A stretch of DNA of 64,000 nt from Streptomyces sp. NBC_00377 (GTDB taxonomy: Bacteria > Actinomycetota > Actinomycetes > Streptomycetales > Streptomycetaceae), in the NCBI RefSeq assembly GCF_036075115.1, contig NZ_CP107958.1, positions 7,068,001-7,132,000 of the forward strand. Direction: 5' to 3'. Made by a program: the position numbers and the translations under genes. Position 1 is the stretch's first letter, and each line of letters begins with the position of its first letter. This document shows, piece after piece, positions 1-8,694 of this stretch. The notes under the pieces were generated by a model. The model saw only the letters and a program-made list of their open reading frames with translations, was not told the origin of the DNA and ran no database searches.

Positions 1-150
1 TACCTGGGCTTCTTCGGCGGCGCGCTGCTGTATCTGGCGGCCGCCGAGATCCTCCCCGAGGCCCACCACGAACACCCCGCCCGGTCGACCGTGCTGTGCA
101 CCGTCGCGGGCGCGGCCTTCATCTGGCTGGTGGTGGGCCTGGCCTCGTGA
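1..150 (+). CDS. ZIP-family metal transporter, C-terminal end (partial)
   Basis: The reading frame is open from base 1 and stops with TGA at 148-150, so only the last 49 residues are present. They contain a glycine-rich hydrophobic stretch (FFGGALLYLAAAEILPEAHH) followed by a last membrane helix ending VVGLAS. An EILPEAHH-type motif after a membrane helix is typical of ZIP divalent metal permeases, where the His and Glu residues sit near the metal path. ZIP proteins import Zn, Fe or similar ions across the cytoplasmic membrane. The family call rests on this short piece. The gene converges on the cobalamin operon, with 32 bases between the two stop codons. Confidence 0.6.
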   Translation, partial: YLGFFGGALLYLAAAEILPEAHHEHPARSTVLCTVAGAAFIWLVVGLAS

Positions 151-182
151 CCCGGGACCCCGTGACCCGGAAGCGGACGGAC

Positions 183-917
183 TCACAGCTTGCCGCCCCG
201 GCCGCCCTCGCGCCGCGCGGGCGCGATGAGCGTGGAGAGGTAGGGAAGCGGCTCGCCGTCCAGCTCCCCGGCCGGCCGGATGGACTCCTCGGCGAGACCC
301 AGAGCCGATCCCCACACGGCGTCCCCGAGCCGCCCGGTCTCCCGCAGCGCCTCGGCGACCTCCGCGGCCTGCCGTCCGAACTTGTACGCGACGACGGTCC
401 CCGGCCCGGCGAGCGCGTCCTTCAGCACCGCCGAACCCGCGGTCACCGGCACCAGCGTCAACGGCTCGGTGCCCTCCGTCAGCACGGCGCCCGACCGCGC
501 CGCGAGATCCTGCATGGCGGTGATCCCCGGGACCGTCTCGATCACCACGCCCGGCACCGACTCCGCGACGGTCTGCGCGAGATACGTGAAGGTGGAGTAC
601 ACGTTGGGATCGCCGATGGTCGCGAAGGCCACGCTGCCGTGCTGCCGCAGCAACCCGGCGACCCGTTCCCCGGCCGCGTCCCAGGCGGCCTCGCGCCGCG
701 TGCGGTCGGTCCGCTCGTTGAGCGCGAAGACGACCCGGACGACCTTCTCCTGCGGCACGTAGTGCAGGACGGTGGCCTCGGCCCGCCCCCGTTCCCCGCC
801 GTCCATCACGGGCACGACGACGATCTCGGCGGCCCGCAGCGCGTTGACGCCCTTGACGGTCACCAGCTCGGGATCGCCGGGCCCCACCCCGACTCCGACC
901 AGTCTGCTGTCGCTCAT
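183..917 (-). CDS. cobI: precorrin-2 C20-methyltransferase
   Basis: Predicted 244 aa, the usual size for CobI/CbiL. The N-terminus has the tetrapyrrole methylase signature VGVGPGDPELVTVKG (about residues 8-22), and a GDPNVYSTF stretch matches the second conserved block of the SAM-binding fold. The enzyme transfers a methyl group from SAM to C20 of precorrin-2 in the early corrin ring pathway. The ATG start at 917 overlaps the cobB stop by four bases (ATGA), which implies translational coupling. It is the last gene of the operon. The other ring methyltransferases (CobJ, CobM, CobF/L) are not in this window. Confidence 0.93.
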   Translation of the reverse strand: MSDSRLVGVGVGPGDPELVTVKGVNALRAAEIVVVPVMDGGERGRAEATVLHYVPQEKVVRVVFALNERTDRTRREAAWDAAGERVAGLLRQHGSVAFATIGDPNVYSTFTYLAQTVAESVPGVVIETVPGITAMQDLAARSGAVLTEGTEPLTLVPVTAGSAVLKDALAGPGTVVAYKFGRQAAEVAEALRETGRLGDAVWGSALGLAEESIRPAGELDGEPLPYLSTLIAPARREGGRGGKL

Positions 918-2389
918 GACGTCCGGCACCTCTCCACGAACCGACGGGCCACACCGGGCTCGGACGCCCAGTGCGTGTGCAGATAACTCGCGTGCACACC
1001 GCGTTGCACAAAGCCTTCGACCTGCCGCGGGACCCGCACCCCCCAGGCGGGAGCCGCCCCCGAGCCGGGCTCGACGACGGTCCGGTGGAACTCGTGCCCC
1101 CGCATCCGTGTCCCGGCCACGGCCAGCACACTGTCGCTCACGGCCACGGCGTCCCGGTAGCCGAGCGTGAGCCGTTCGCTCATCCGCGCGGTGGCGTCGA
1201 GCACCCCGCACATGGGCCGCCCGTCCAGTTCCCGGCACAGGTAGAGCAGTCCGGCGCACTCGGCGGCGACCGGAGCGCCGGAGTCCACCAGCGCGGCGAC
1301 CTCCTTGCGCAGCGGCTCGTTCGAGGACAGCTCGGCGGCGTACACCTCGGGAAACCCACCCCCGATGACCAACCCGGCGGTCCCTTCCGGGAGCCGCTCG
1401 TCCCGAAGCGGATCGAAAACGACGACCTCGGCCCCGGCGGCCCTGAGCAACTCGGCGTGCTCGGCATAGGAAAAGGTGAACGCGGCCCCGCCCGCAACGG
1501 CAACCACCAGGCCGTCCGGCGTTTGAGGACGAGGCCCGTTCGGGGCCGACAGCTGGGGGCTGGGGGCGGCAGCCCCCAGGGCCGGGACGGGAAGGGGCGG
1601 CGGGGGCGAGGCGACAAGCGCCTCGGCCGCGTCCCACGCCGTACCCGGCAACACCCCCGCCGACCGCGCCAGCGCAGCCAGAGCCTCGAGATCGCACCCG
1701 TGCGAAACCTGCGCGGCCATGGCCGCAACCGCCTCCACCGCGGCGGCCCGCCGCTCGGCGACCGGCACCAGCCCCAGATGCCGGGACGGCGTGTCCACCT
1801 GGGCCACCCGCCGCAGCACACCCAGCACCGGCACCCCGGCCGACTCGAGCGCCTCCCGCAACAACTCCTCGTGCCGGTCGGAAGCGACCTTGTTCAGGAT
1901 CACGCCCCCGATCCGCACCTGTGGATCCCAGGAGGCGAACCCGTGCACGAGCGCGGCCACGGACCGCGACTGCGACGAGGCGTCGACCACGAGGACGACC
2001 GGCGCCCGCAGGAGCTTCGCCACCTGCGCGGTGGAGGCCAGTTCGCCTTCCCCGGCGGCCCCGTCGAACATCCCCATCACACCCTCGATCACGGCGATGT
2101 CGCACCCGTGCGCCCCGTGCGCGAACAGCGGCCCGACCAGGTCGGGCCCGCACAGATAGGCGTCGAGGTTGCGCCCGGTCCGCCCGGTCGCGAGCGAGTG
2201 GTAGCCGGGGTCGATGTAGTCCGGCCCGACCTTGTGCGGGGACACGGTGAGCCCCCGCGCGGTGAGCGCGGCCATCAGCCCGGTGGCGACGGTGGTCTTG
2301 CCGCTGCCGGAGGAGGGCGCGGCGATGACCAGCCGGGGCACGGAGCACGCCGACGCCGATGACGCCGGCGACGAGGAGGAGTTCAGCAC
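914..2389 (-). CDS. cobB: cobyrinate a,c-diamide synthase
   Basis: Predicted 491 aa. The N-terminal ATPase domain has a P-loop at residues 25-33 (PSSGSGKTT) and a DYIDPGYH motif. The C-terminal part is a class I glutamine amidotransferase with the nucleophile cysteine in VAAECAGLLYLC and a GHEFHRT histidine block. The enzyme amidates the a and c side chains of cobyrinic acid with glutamine and ATP. Between the domains, residues about 263-293 form a Pro/Ala-rich linker encoded by a copy of a dispersed Streptomyces repeat, listed separately, so the protein is somewhat longer than usual. The start lies 4 bases after the cobO stop, and the stop overlaps the cobI start. Confidence 0.94.
   Translation of the reverse strand: MLNSSSSPASSASACSVPRLVIAAPSSGSGKTTVATGLMAALTARGLTVSPHKVGPDYIDPGYHSLATGRTGRNLDAYLCGPDLVGPLFAHGAHGCDIAVIEGVMGMFDGAAGEGELASTAQVAKLLRAPVVLVVDASSQSRSVAALVHGFASWDPQVRIGGVILNKVASDRHEELLREALESAGVPVLGVLRRVAQVDTPSRHLGLVPVAERRAAAVEAVAAMAAQVSHGCDLEALAALARSAGVLPGTAWDAAEALVASPPPPLPVPALGAAAPSPQLSAPNGPRPQTPDGLVVAVAGGAAFTFSYAEHAELLRAAGAEVVVFDPLRDERLPEGTAGLVIGGGFPEVYAAELSSNEPLRKEVAALVDSGAPVAAECAGLLYLCRELDGRPMCGVLDATARMSERLTLGYRDAVAVSDSVLAVAGTRMRGHEFHRTVVEPGSGAAPAWGVRVPRQVEGFVQRGVHASYLHTHWASEPGVARRFVERCRTS
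1512..1605. repeat. dispersed Streptomyces repeat inside cobB
   Basis: The plus strand holds CGTCCGGCGTTTGAGGACG at 1513, then an inverted repeat with arms CTGGGGGCTG (1553-1562) and CAGCCCCCAG (1570-1579), then GGGACGGGAAGGGGCGGCGG. This combination of a CGTTTGAGGA box, a G/C hairpin and an ACGGGAAGGGGCGG tail is one I recognise as a common intergenic repeat of Streptomyces chromosomes. Here it lies in the coding region and stays in frame as a linker. The family recognition is from memory, while the hairpin is directly visible. Confidence 0.72.
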
Positions 2390-2393
2390 GGCG

Positions 2394-3002
2394 TCACCAC
2401 TCGATACCTCGCTGCCCCTTCTGCCCCGCGTCCATCGGATGCTTGACCTTGGACATGTCGGTCACGAGGTCGGCGCACTCGACCAGCTTCCCGGGCGCGT
2501 TGCGCCCGGTGATCACGACATGCTGGGTGCCCGGCCGGTCCCGCAGCACGGAGACGACCTCGTCTACGTCGACCCATCCCCAGTGCATCGGATAGGCGAA
2601 CTCGTCGAGCACGTACAGCTTGTACGTCTCGGCGGCGAGATCGCGTTTGACCTGCTCCCAGCCCTCGCGGGCCTTCTCCTCGTTCGTGGAGTTGTCACCT
2701 TGGAGGTCCCGCTGGACCCAGGACCACCCCTCGCCCATCTTGTGCCAGTCGACGGAACCGCCCTCGCCGGAAGCACCCAGCACCCGCAGCGCGTTCTCCT
2801 CGCCGACCTTCCACTTCGCCGACTTGACGAACTGGAACACCCCGATCGGCCACCCCTGGTTCCAGGCGCGCAGCGCCAGCCCGAACGCGGCGGTGGACTT
2901 GCCCTTGCCCACCCCCGTGTGCACGACGACCAGCGGCCGGTTACGGCGCTGCCGGGTCGTCAGTCCGTCGTCCGGCACCACACTCGGCTGTCCCTGAGGC
3001 AT
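2394..3002 (-). CDS. cobO: cob(I)yrinic acid a,c-diamide adenosyltransferase
   Basis: Predicted 202 aa, the normal CobO/BtuR/CobA length. It has a modified P-loop HTGVGKGKST at residues 28-37 and the conserved segments QFVKS, WKVGEENAL and YVLDEFAYPMHWGW. The enzyme transfers the 5'-deoxyadenosyl group of ATP to cobalt(I) of corrinoids and also serves salvage. The first 20 residues are polar and variable, as is usual. The ATG shares one base with the TAA stop of the chelatase gene (TAATG), and cobB starts four bases after its stop, so it sits tightly inside the operon. Confidence 0.94.
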   Translation of the reverse strand: MPQGQPSVVPDDGLTTRQRRNRPLVVVHTGVGKGKSTAAFGLALRAWNQGWPIGVFQFVKSAKWKVGEENALRVLGASGEGGSVDWHKMGEGWSWVQRDLQGDNSTNEEKAREGWEQVKRDLAAETYKLYVLDEFAYPMHWGWVDVDEVVSVLRDRPGTQHVVITGRNAPGKLVECADLVTDMSKVKHPMDAGQKGQRGIEW

Positions 3003-5041
3003 TACGCGGCCCTCCTCGAAGTCCCCTGCACGTCCCTGACCAACCCGGCGATGGAGTCCGCCCGCAGCTCGTCCAGCGTCACCGCCGTACCCGCCAGCTC
3101 GCCCGCGAGCCGCCCCGCGAGTCCCAGCCGCACGGGCCCCGACTCGCAGTCGACGACCACGGACGCGATCCCCTCGGCGGCGAACAGCCGTGCCGCCCGA
3201 CCGGCGAGAGCGACCGGCTCGGGACCGCCGGTCGCCCGCCCGTCGGTCACCACGACGACCAGGGGCCGCCGCGCGGGATCGCGCAGCCGCTCCACCCGCA
3301 GCACGTCGTGGGCCTTGAGCAGCCCGGCGGCGAGCGGCGTCCGACCACCGGTGGGCAGCGACTCCAGCCGTACGGCGGCCGCGTCCACCGACGAGGTGGG
3401 CGGCAGCGCGACCTCCGCGGCCGCCCCCCGGAAGGTGACGAGACCGACCTTGTCGCGCCGCTGGTAGGCGTCGAGCAGCAGCGACAGCACGGCGCCCTTC
3501 ACCGCGCTCATGCGCTGCCGGGCGGCCATCGACCCGGAGGCGTCCACGACGAACAGCACGAGGTTGCCCTCGCGGCCCTCCCGGGTCGCCTGACGCAGAT
3601 CGTCCCGGCGCACCACGAGTCCCGGCCCGGACCGCCCCCGCGTCCGCTGATGCGGGGCGGCGGCCTGCACGGTCGCCGCCAGGTGAAGCTTGGTGAGGGC
3701 GCCCCGGGGCCGTCGGGCCCCGGTGGTCCGACCGTGCTCGGTCCGCGCCCGAGACCGCCGTCCGGTGGCGCCCTCGCCGATCCCGGGCACACTCAGCACC
3801 TTCGTACGGAACGGCTCGGCGGCCCTCACCGCGGACTGCTCCCCGGCCCCGGAACCGGCCGGCTGCGGCTGCCCGCCCTCGCCGGCCCCTTCGCTCCCGC
3901 CGGCCTCCTCGGCCTCGGGAGCGGCGCCGGTGTCGTCGCCCTGGGGACCGTCACCGTCGCTGCGCGGCGGCGGCCCGCCGTCCCCGCCGCCCGGCCCGTC
4001 GGGGTCGGGATCGGGCTCCTCGTCGTCCGGGCCCGCGAACTCCTCCAGGGTCTCGTCGAGCTTGTCCTCGTCGAGCCCGGGCGCGTCGAACGGGTTGCGG
4101 CGCCTGCGGTGCGGCAGCGCGAGCAGCGCCGCCTGCCGTACGTCCTCGGCGAGCACGTCGGTCCGCCCGGCCCAGGCGGCCAGCGCGACCGCGGTCCGTG
4201 CCATCACGATGTCGGCCCGCATACCGTCCACCTCGAAGGCGGCGCAGGTCGCCGCGATCTGCCGCAGCGCGCCGTCGCCGAGCCGAACCGACGGCAACAG
4301 TCGGCGCGCGGCCACGATCCGCCCGCGTACGGCGCTCTCCTCCTGCGCCCACCGCGCGGCGAACCCGTCCGGATCGTCGTCGTAGGCGAGCCGCCGCCGG
4401 ACGACCTCCACCCGCTGGTCGGGCTCGCGCGAGGCGGCCACCTCCACCGTGAGACCGAACCGGTCGAGCAACTGCGGCCGCAGTTCGCCCTCCTCCGGGT
4501 TCATGGTTCCCACGAGCAGGAACCGCGCGGCGTGGCGCACGGAGACGCCCTCGCGTTCCACGTACGAGGCGCCCATCGCGGCCGCGTCGAGCAGCAGGTC
4601 GACCAGGTGGTCGTGGAGGAGGTTGACCTCGTCTACGTAGAGGATCCCGCGGTGCGCGTCCGCGAGGAGCCCCGGCTCGAAGGCCTTGACGCCCTCGGCG
4701 AGCGCCCGCTCGATGTCGAGGGCGCCGACGAGCCGGTCCTCGGAGGCGCCGACGGGCAGCTCGACCATCCGGGCCGGCCGGGTCTCGAACGCGCCCGGCT
4801 CGTGCGGGCCGTCCGGGCAGGCCGGGTCGGGGGAGTCCGGGTCGCAGGAGAACCGGCAGCCGGCGATGACGTCCAGCGTGGGCATGAGCGCCGACAGGGC
4901 GCGCACGGCCGTGGACTTGGCGGTGCCCTTCTCACCGCGGACCAGCACACCGCCCACCTTCGGCGAGACGGCGTTCAGCAGCAGCGCGAGCCGCAGGTCG
5001 TCCTGGCCGACGACGGCCGTGAACGGGAACGGGGTACTCAC
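3002..5041 (-). CDS. ChlI/ChlD-type chelatase subunit (AAA+ plus VWA)
   Basis: Predicted 679 aa from a GTG start at 5041 that overlaps the cobN stop by four bases. The N-terminal half is an AAA+ ATPase with Walker A GEKGTAKST (residues 36-44) and a Walker B block ILYVDEVNLL. A Gly/Pro/Asp/Glu-rich linker follows, then a C-terminal von Willebrand A domain with a MIDAS motif VDASGSM and further VTDG residues. The layout is that of a magnesium chelatase I-D fusion. Next to cobN it most likely works as the ATPase and adaptor for cobalt insertion into hydrogenobyrinate diamide, replacing separate CobS and CobT; this role is inferred from context. Confidence 0.88.
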   Translation of the reverse strand: MSTPFPFTAVVGQDDLRLALLLNAVSPKVGGVLVRGEKGTAKSTAVRALSALMPTLDVIAGCRFSCDPDSPDPACPDGPHEPGAFETRPARMVELPVGASEDRLVGALDIERALAEGVKAFEPGLLADAHRGILYVDEVNLLHDHLVDLLLDAAAMGASYVEREGVSVRHAARFLLVGTMNPEEGELRPQLLDRFGLTVEVAASREPDQRVEVVRRRLAYDDDPDGFAARWAQEESAVRGRIVAARRLLPSVRLGDGALRQIAATCAAFEVDGMRADIVMARTAVALAAWAGRTDVLAEDVRQAALLALPHRRRRNPFDAPGLDEDKLDETLEEFAGPDDEEPDPDPDGPGGGDGGPPPRSDGDGPQGDDTGAAPEAEEAGGSEGAGEGGQPQPAGSGAGEQSAVRAAEPFRTKVLSVPGIGEGATGRRSRARTEHGRTTGARRPRGALTKLHLAATVQAAAPHQRTRGRSGPGLVVRRDDLRQATREGREGNLVLFVVDASGSMAARQRMSAVKGAVLSLLLDAYQRRDKVGLVTFRGAAAEVALPPTSSVDAAAVRLESLPTGGRTPLAAGLLKAHDVLRVERLRDPARRPLVVVVTDGRATGGPEPVALAGRAARLFAAEGIASVVVDCESGPVRLGLAGRLAGELAGTAVTLDELRADSIAGLVRDVQGTSRRAA

Positions 5042-8000
5042 TTCTCGTCGCCCTCCAAGTCGCCTTCCAGCTCCAGGTAGGTGGCGCGCAGCCGCTCGAT
5101 CGTCTCGGCGTCCGGCTCGGCCCACAGCCCGCGGTCGGCGGCTTCGAGGAGCCGCTCGGTGATGCCCCGCAGGGCCCACGGGTTGGACTTCTTCATGAAG
5201 TCCCGGTTCTCCGCGTCGAAGACGTACTCGGCGCTGAGCTTCTCGTACATCCAGTCGTCGACCACCCCGGCCGTGGCGTCGTAGCCGAAGAGGTAGTCGA
5301 CGGTCGCCGCCATCTCGAAGGCGCCCTTGTAGCCGTGCCGGCGCATGGCCGCCATCCAGCGCGGGTTGACCACCCGGGCCCGGAAGACCCGGTGCGTCTC
5401 CTCGCCCAGGGTGCGTGTCCTCACCTGGTCCGGCGTCGCCGAATCACCCACGTACGCCTCGGGGCTGGCGCCCGTGAGGTGGCGGACCATGGCGACCATG
5501 CCCCCGTGGTACTGGAAGTAGTCGTCGGCGTCGACGAGGTCGTGCTCGCGGGTGTCCACGTTCTTGGCGGCGACGGCGATCCGCCTGAACGCCGTCTCCA
5601 TGTCCCCGCGCGCGGCCCGTCCGTCGAGTCCGCGCCCGTAGGCGTAGCCGCCCCAGACGGCGTACACCTCGGCGAGATCCGCGTCCGAGCGCCAGTTGCG
5701 GGCGTCGATCAGCGGCAGCAGCCCCGCCCCGTAGGCCCCCGGCTTGGAGCCGAAGACCCGGGCCGTCGCGCGCCGCCGGTCGCCGTGCGCGGCGGCGTCC
5801 TCGTCCACGTGGGCGCGCACGAAGTTGGACTCGGCGGGCTCGGCCAGCTCGGCCACCGCCCGCACGGCGTCGTCGATCAGCCCCACCACGTGCGGGAACG
5901 CGTCCCGGAAGAAACCGGAGATGCGGACGGTCACGTCGATGCGCGGCCGGCCGAGCTCCGCCAGCGGCACCACCTCGAACCCGGTCACCCGGCGCGAGGC
6001 GTCGTCCCACACCGGGCGGCAGCCGAGCAGCGCCAGGATCTCGGCGATGTCGTCGCCCTGGGTGCGCATCGCCGAGGTGCCCCAGACGGTCAGGCCGACG
6101 GACTTGGGGTACGCGCCGGTGTCCTGGAGGTAGCGCTGCACGAGGGAGTCCGCGAGAGCCTGCCCGACCTCCCAACTCAGCCTGGACGGAATGGCCTTGG
6201 GGTCGACCGAGTAGAAGTTGCGCCCGGTCGGCAGCACGTTGACCAGCCCGCGGGTCGGCGAGCCCGACGGGCCGGCCGGGACGTAACCGCCGTCCAGGGC
6301 CTTCAGGATGTGCCCGATCTCGTCGGTGGTACGGGCGAGCCGCGGCACTACCTCGGAGCACGCGAACTCCAGCACCGCGACGGCGTCCGGGAGTTCGACG
6401 CCCAGCACCTCACGCACGAGGTCCCGGCTCCCCGAGACCTCCCACCCGCGTTCCTCCGCGCCCTCCGCGATCCGCCGGCACAGCTGCTCCAGCAGGTCGA
6501 CGGCGTCGGCGCCGGTACGCGCGGGCCCCTCGACGAGGTCCGTCAGCTCGACCGGCACCTTCACCGGCGCACCCGGCTCGGCGAGCAACTCCTTCTCGGC
6601 CAGCCCGAAGTGCGCGGCCAGCGCGGCCCGCAGACCCGGCAGCGCGTTCGCCTGCCCGCCCCACACCTGTGAGGCGCGCAGCACCGCCAGCACGAGGTTG
6701 ACCCGCGCCTCGCCGACCGGACCGCCACCGAGGATGTGCAGCCCGTCCCTGATCTGCACGTCCTTGATCTCGCACAGATAGCCGTCGATGTGCATGACGA
6801 ACGAGTCGAAGTCGTCGTCGCCCGGCTGCTCCTCCACATGCAGGTCGTTGTGCAGCTCCGCCGCCTTGACCAGCGTCCAGATCTGCGCGCGCACGGCCGG
6901 CGCCTTCGTCGGGTCCAGGTCGGAGACGAGCGCGTACTCGTCGAGGAGCTGCTCCAGCTTGGCCAGGTCGCCGTAGGTGTCGGCGCGCGCCATCGGCGGC
7001 ACGAGATGGTCGACGACGGTGGCGTGCCCGCGCCGCTTGGCCTGGGTGCCCTCACCGGGGTCGTTGACGATGAAGGGGTAGACGAGCGGCAGATCACCGA
7101 GGACGGCGTCCGGGGCACAGCCCCCGCTCAGCCCGAGCCCCTTGCCCGGCAGCCACTCCATCGTGCCGTGCTTGCCCATGTGGACGATCGCGTCGGCGCC
7201 GAAACTGTTCTCCAGCCAGCGGTAGGCCGCCAGGTAGTGGTGCGAGGGCGGCATGTCGGGGTCGTGGTAGATCGCGATCGGGTTCTCGCCGAAGCCGCGC
7301 GGCGGCTGGATCATCACGACGACGTTCCCGAACCGGAGGGAGGCCAGCACGATGTCGTCCCCGTCGACGTACAGCGAACCCGGCGGCTCGCCCCACGCCT
7401 GGAGCATGCCGTCGCGCAGCGCGGGGTCGAGCTTGTCGAACCACGCCCGGTAGTCGGCCAGCGGCACCCGCGCGGGCGCGGCGGCCAGCTGCTCCTCGGT
7501 GAGCCATTCGACGTCGTGACCACCGGCGTTGATCAGCCGGTGGATCAGCTCGTCGCCGTCGTCGGGGTGCCCGCTGACGCCGTAGCCCGCGTCCCGCAGC
7601 GCGTCGAGGACCCGCACCGCCGAGGCCGGGGTGTCGAGGCCGACCGCGTTGCCGACCCGCGAGTGCTTGGTCGGGTAGGCGGTGAAGACGAGCGCGAGTT
7701 TCTTCTCGCTGTTCGGCTTGTGCCTCAGCCGGGCGTGCCGGACGGCGATCCCGGCGACGCGTCCGGCCCGCTCGGGGTCGGCGATGTACACCGGGACGTC
7801 GTCCGGGCCCTGCTCCTTGAAGGAGAAGGGGACCGTGATGATCCGCCCGTCGAACTCCGGGATCGCGACCTGCATCGCCGCGTCCATGGGGGAGAGGGCG
7901 GCGTCGGACGCCTCCCACGCGCTCTTCGACGAGGTGAGGCAGAGCCCTTGCAGGACGGGGACGTCGAGGTCGGCGAGAGCGCCGATGTCCCAGGCCTCCT

Positions 8001-8694
8001 CGTCCCCGCCCGCCGAGGCATGCGAGGCGTGCGTGCCGCCGGCGGCCAGGACGGTGGCGACGAGGGTGTCGGTCCGCCCGAGGATCTCGTACAGCCCCGG
8101 GTCCGCACCGCGCAGCGAACCGCAGTACACGGGCAGGGCGTTGGCACCGCGCGCCTCGACGGCGTCGCACAGCGTGTCCACGAACGCGGTGTTGCCGCTC
8201 AGTTCGTGCGCCCGGTAGAAGAGCACCCCGACGGTCGGCCGGCCTTCCACGAAGGGACGCTCGCCGTGGACGCCGTACTCGGGCATCTTCCGCGGCTCGA
8301 CGAACCCCTCGCCGGTCAGCAGCACGGTGTCGGAGAGGAAGCGCGCCAGTTCGGTCAGGTTGGCCGGGCCGCCCTCCACGAGATAGCGCAGCGCCTCCGC
8401 CACCACACCGGCGGGCGCCGACGACTCGGCCATCAGCTCCGCGTCGGGCACGGTCTCGCCGCCCAGCAGCACGGTCGGCACGCCGGACGCCCTGAGCGCG
8501 GCGAGCCCGTCCTCCCAGGCGCGCTTGCCGCCGAGCAGCCGGACGACCGCGATGTCCGCGCCGTCGAGGAGCGCGGGGAGTTCCGCGGCGACGTCCACCC
8601 GGGTCGGGTTGCCGATCCGGTACGAGGCACCGGTGGCGGCCCTCGCCGCCAGCAGATCGGTGTCGGCGGTCGACAACAACAACACTGTGCTCAT
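5038..8694 (-). CDS. cobN: cobaltochelatase large subunit CobN
   Basis: Predicted 1218 aa, within the range of the CobN/BchH family. The start MSTVLLLSTADTDLLAAR follows the cobQ stop with a four-base overlap. Recognisable family blocks include GVLFYRAHELSGN, FTAYPTKHSRVGNAVGLDTP, HMGKHGTMEWLPGKG and YPFIVNDPGEGTQAKRR, all expected of the large ATP-dependent chelatase subunit. It binds the corrin and inserts cobalt in the aerobic-type pathway, working with the AAA+/VWA subunit encoded next in the operon. No cobalt transporter is seen nearby. The family call is secure. Confidence 0.95.
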   Translation of the reverse strand: MSTVLLLSTADTDLLAARAATGASYRIGNPTRVDVAAELPALLDGADIAVVRLLGGKRAWEDGLAALRASGVPTVLLGGETVPDAELMAESSAPAGVVAEALRYLVEGGPANLTELARFLSDTVLLTGEGFVEPRKMPEYGVHGERPFVEGRPTVGVLFYRAHELSGNTAFVDTLCDAVEARGANALPVYCGSLRGADPGLYEILGRTDTLVATVLAAGGTHASHASAGGDEEAWDIGALADLDVPVLQGLCLTSSKSAWEASDAALSPMDAAMQVAIPEFDGRIITVPFSFKEQGPDDVPVYIADPERAGRVAGIAVRHARLRHKPNSEKKLALVFTAYPTKHSRVGNAVGLDTPASAVRVLDALRDAGYGVSGHPDDGDELIHRLINAGGHDVEWLTEEQLAAAPARVPLADYRAWFDKLDPALRDGMLQAWGEPPGSLYVDGDDIVLASLRFGNVVVMIQPPRGFGENPIAIYHDPDMPPSHHYLAAYRWLENSFGADAIVHMGKHGTMEWLPGKGLGLSGGCAPDAVLGDLPLVYPFIVNDPGEGTQAKRRGHATVVDHLVPPMARADTYGDLAKLEQLLDEYALVSDLDPTKAPAVRAQIWTLVKAAELHNDLHVEEQPGDDDFDSFVMHIDGYLCEIKDVQIRDGLHILGGGPVGEARVNLVLAVLRASQVWGGQANALPGLRAALAAHFGLAEKELLAEPGAPVKVPVELTDLVEGPARTGADAVDLLEQLCRRIAEGAEERGWEVSGSRDLVREVLGVELPDAVAVLEFACSEVVPRLARTTDEIGHILKALDGGYVPAGPSGSPTRGLVNVLPTGRNFYSVDPKAIPSRLSWEVGQALADSLVQRYLQDTGAYPKSVGLTVWGTSAMRTQGDDIAEILALLGCRPVWDDASRRVTGFEVVPLAELGRPRIDVTVRISGFFRDAFPHVVGLIDDAVRAVAELAEPAESNFVRAHVDEDAAAHGDRRRATARVFGSKPGAYGAGLLPLIDARNWRSDADLAEVYAVWGGYAYGRGLDGRAARGDMETAFRRIAVAAKNVDTREHDLVDADDYFQYHGGMVAMVRHLTGASPEAYVGDSATPDQVRTRTLGEETHRVFRARVVNPRWMAAMRRHGYKGAFEMAATVDYLFGYDATAGVVDDWMYEKLSAEYVFDAENRDFMKKSNPWALRGITERLLEAADRGLWAEPDAETIERLRATYLELEGDLEGDEK

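Noticed and set aside
5335..6672. Long plus-strand frames opposite cobN
   Set aside because: They are low-complexity Arg/Pro/His-rich reverse translations of cobN, which is a strong family match.
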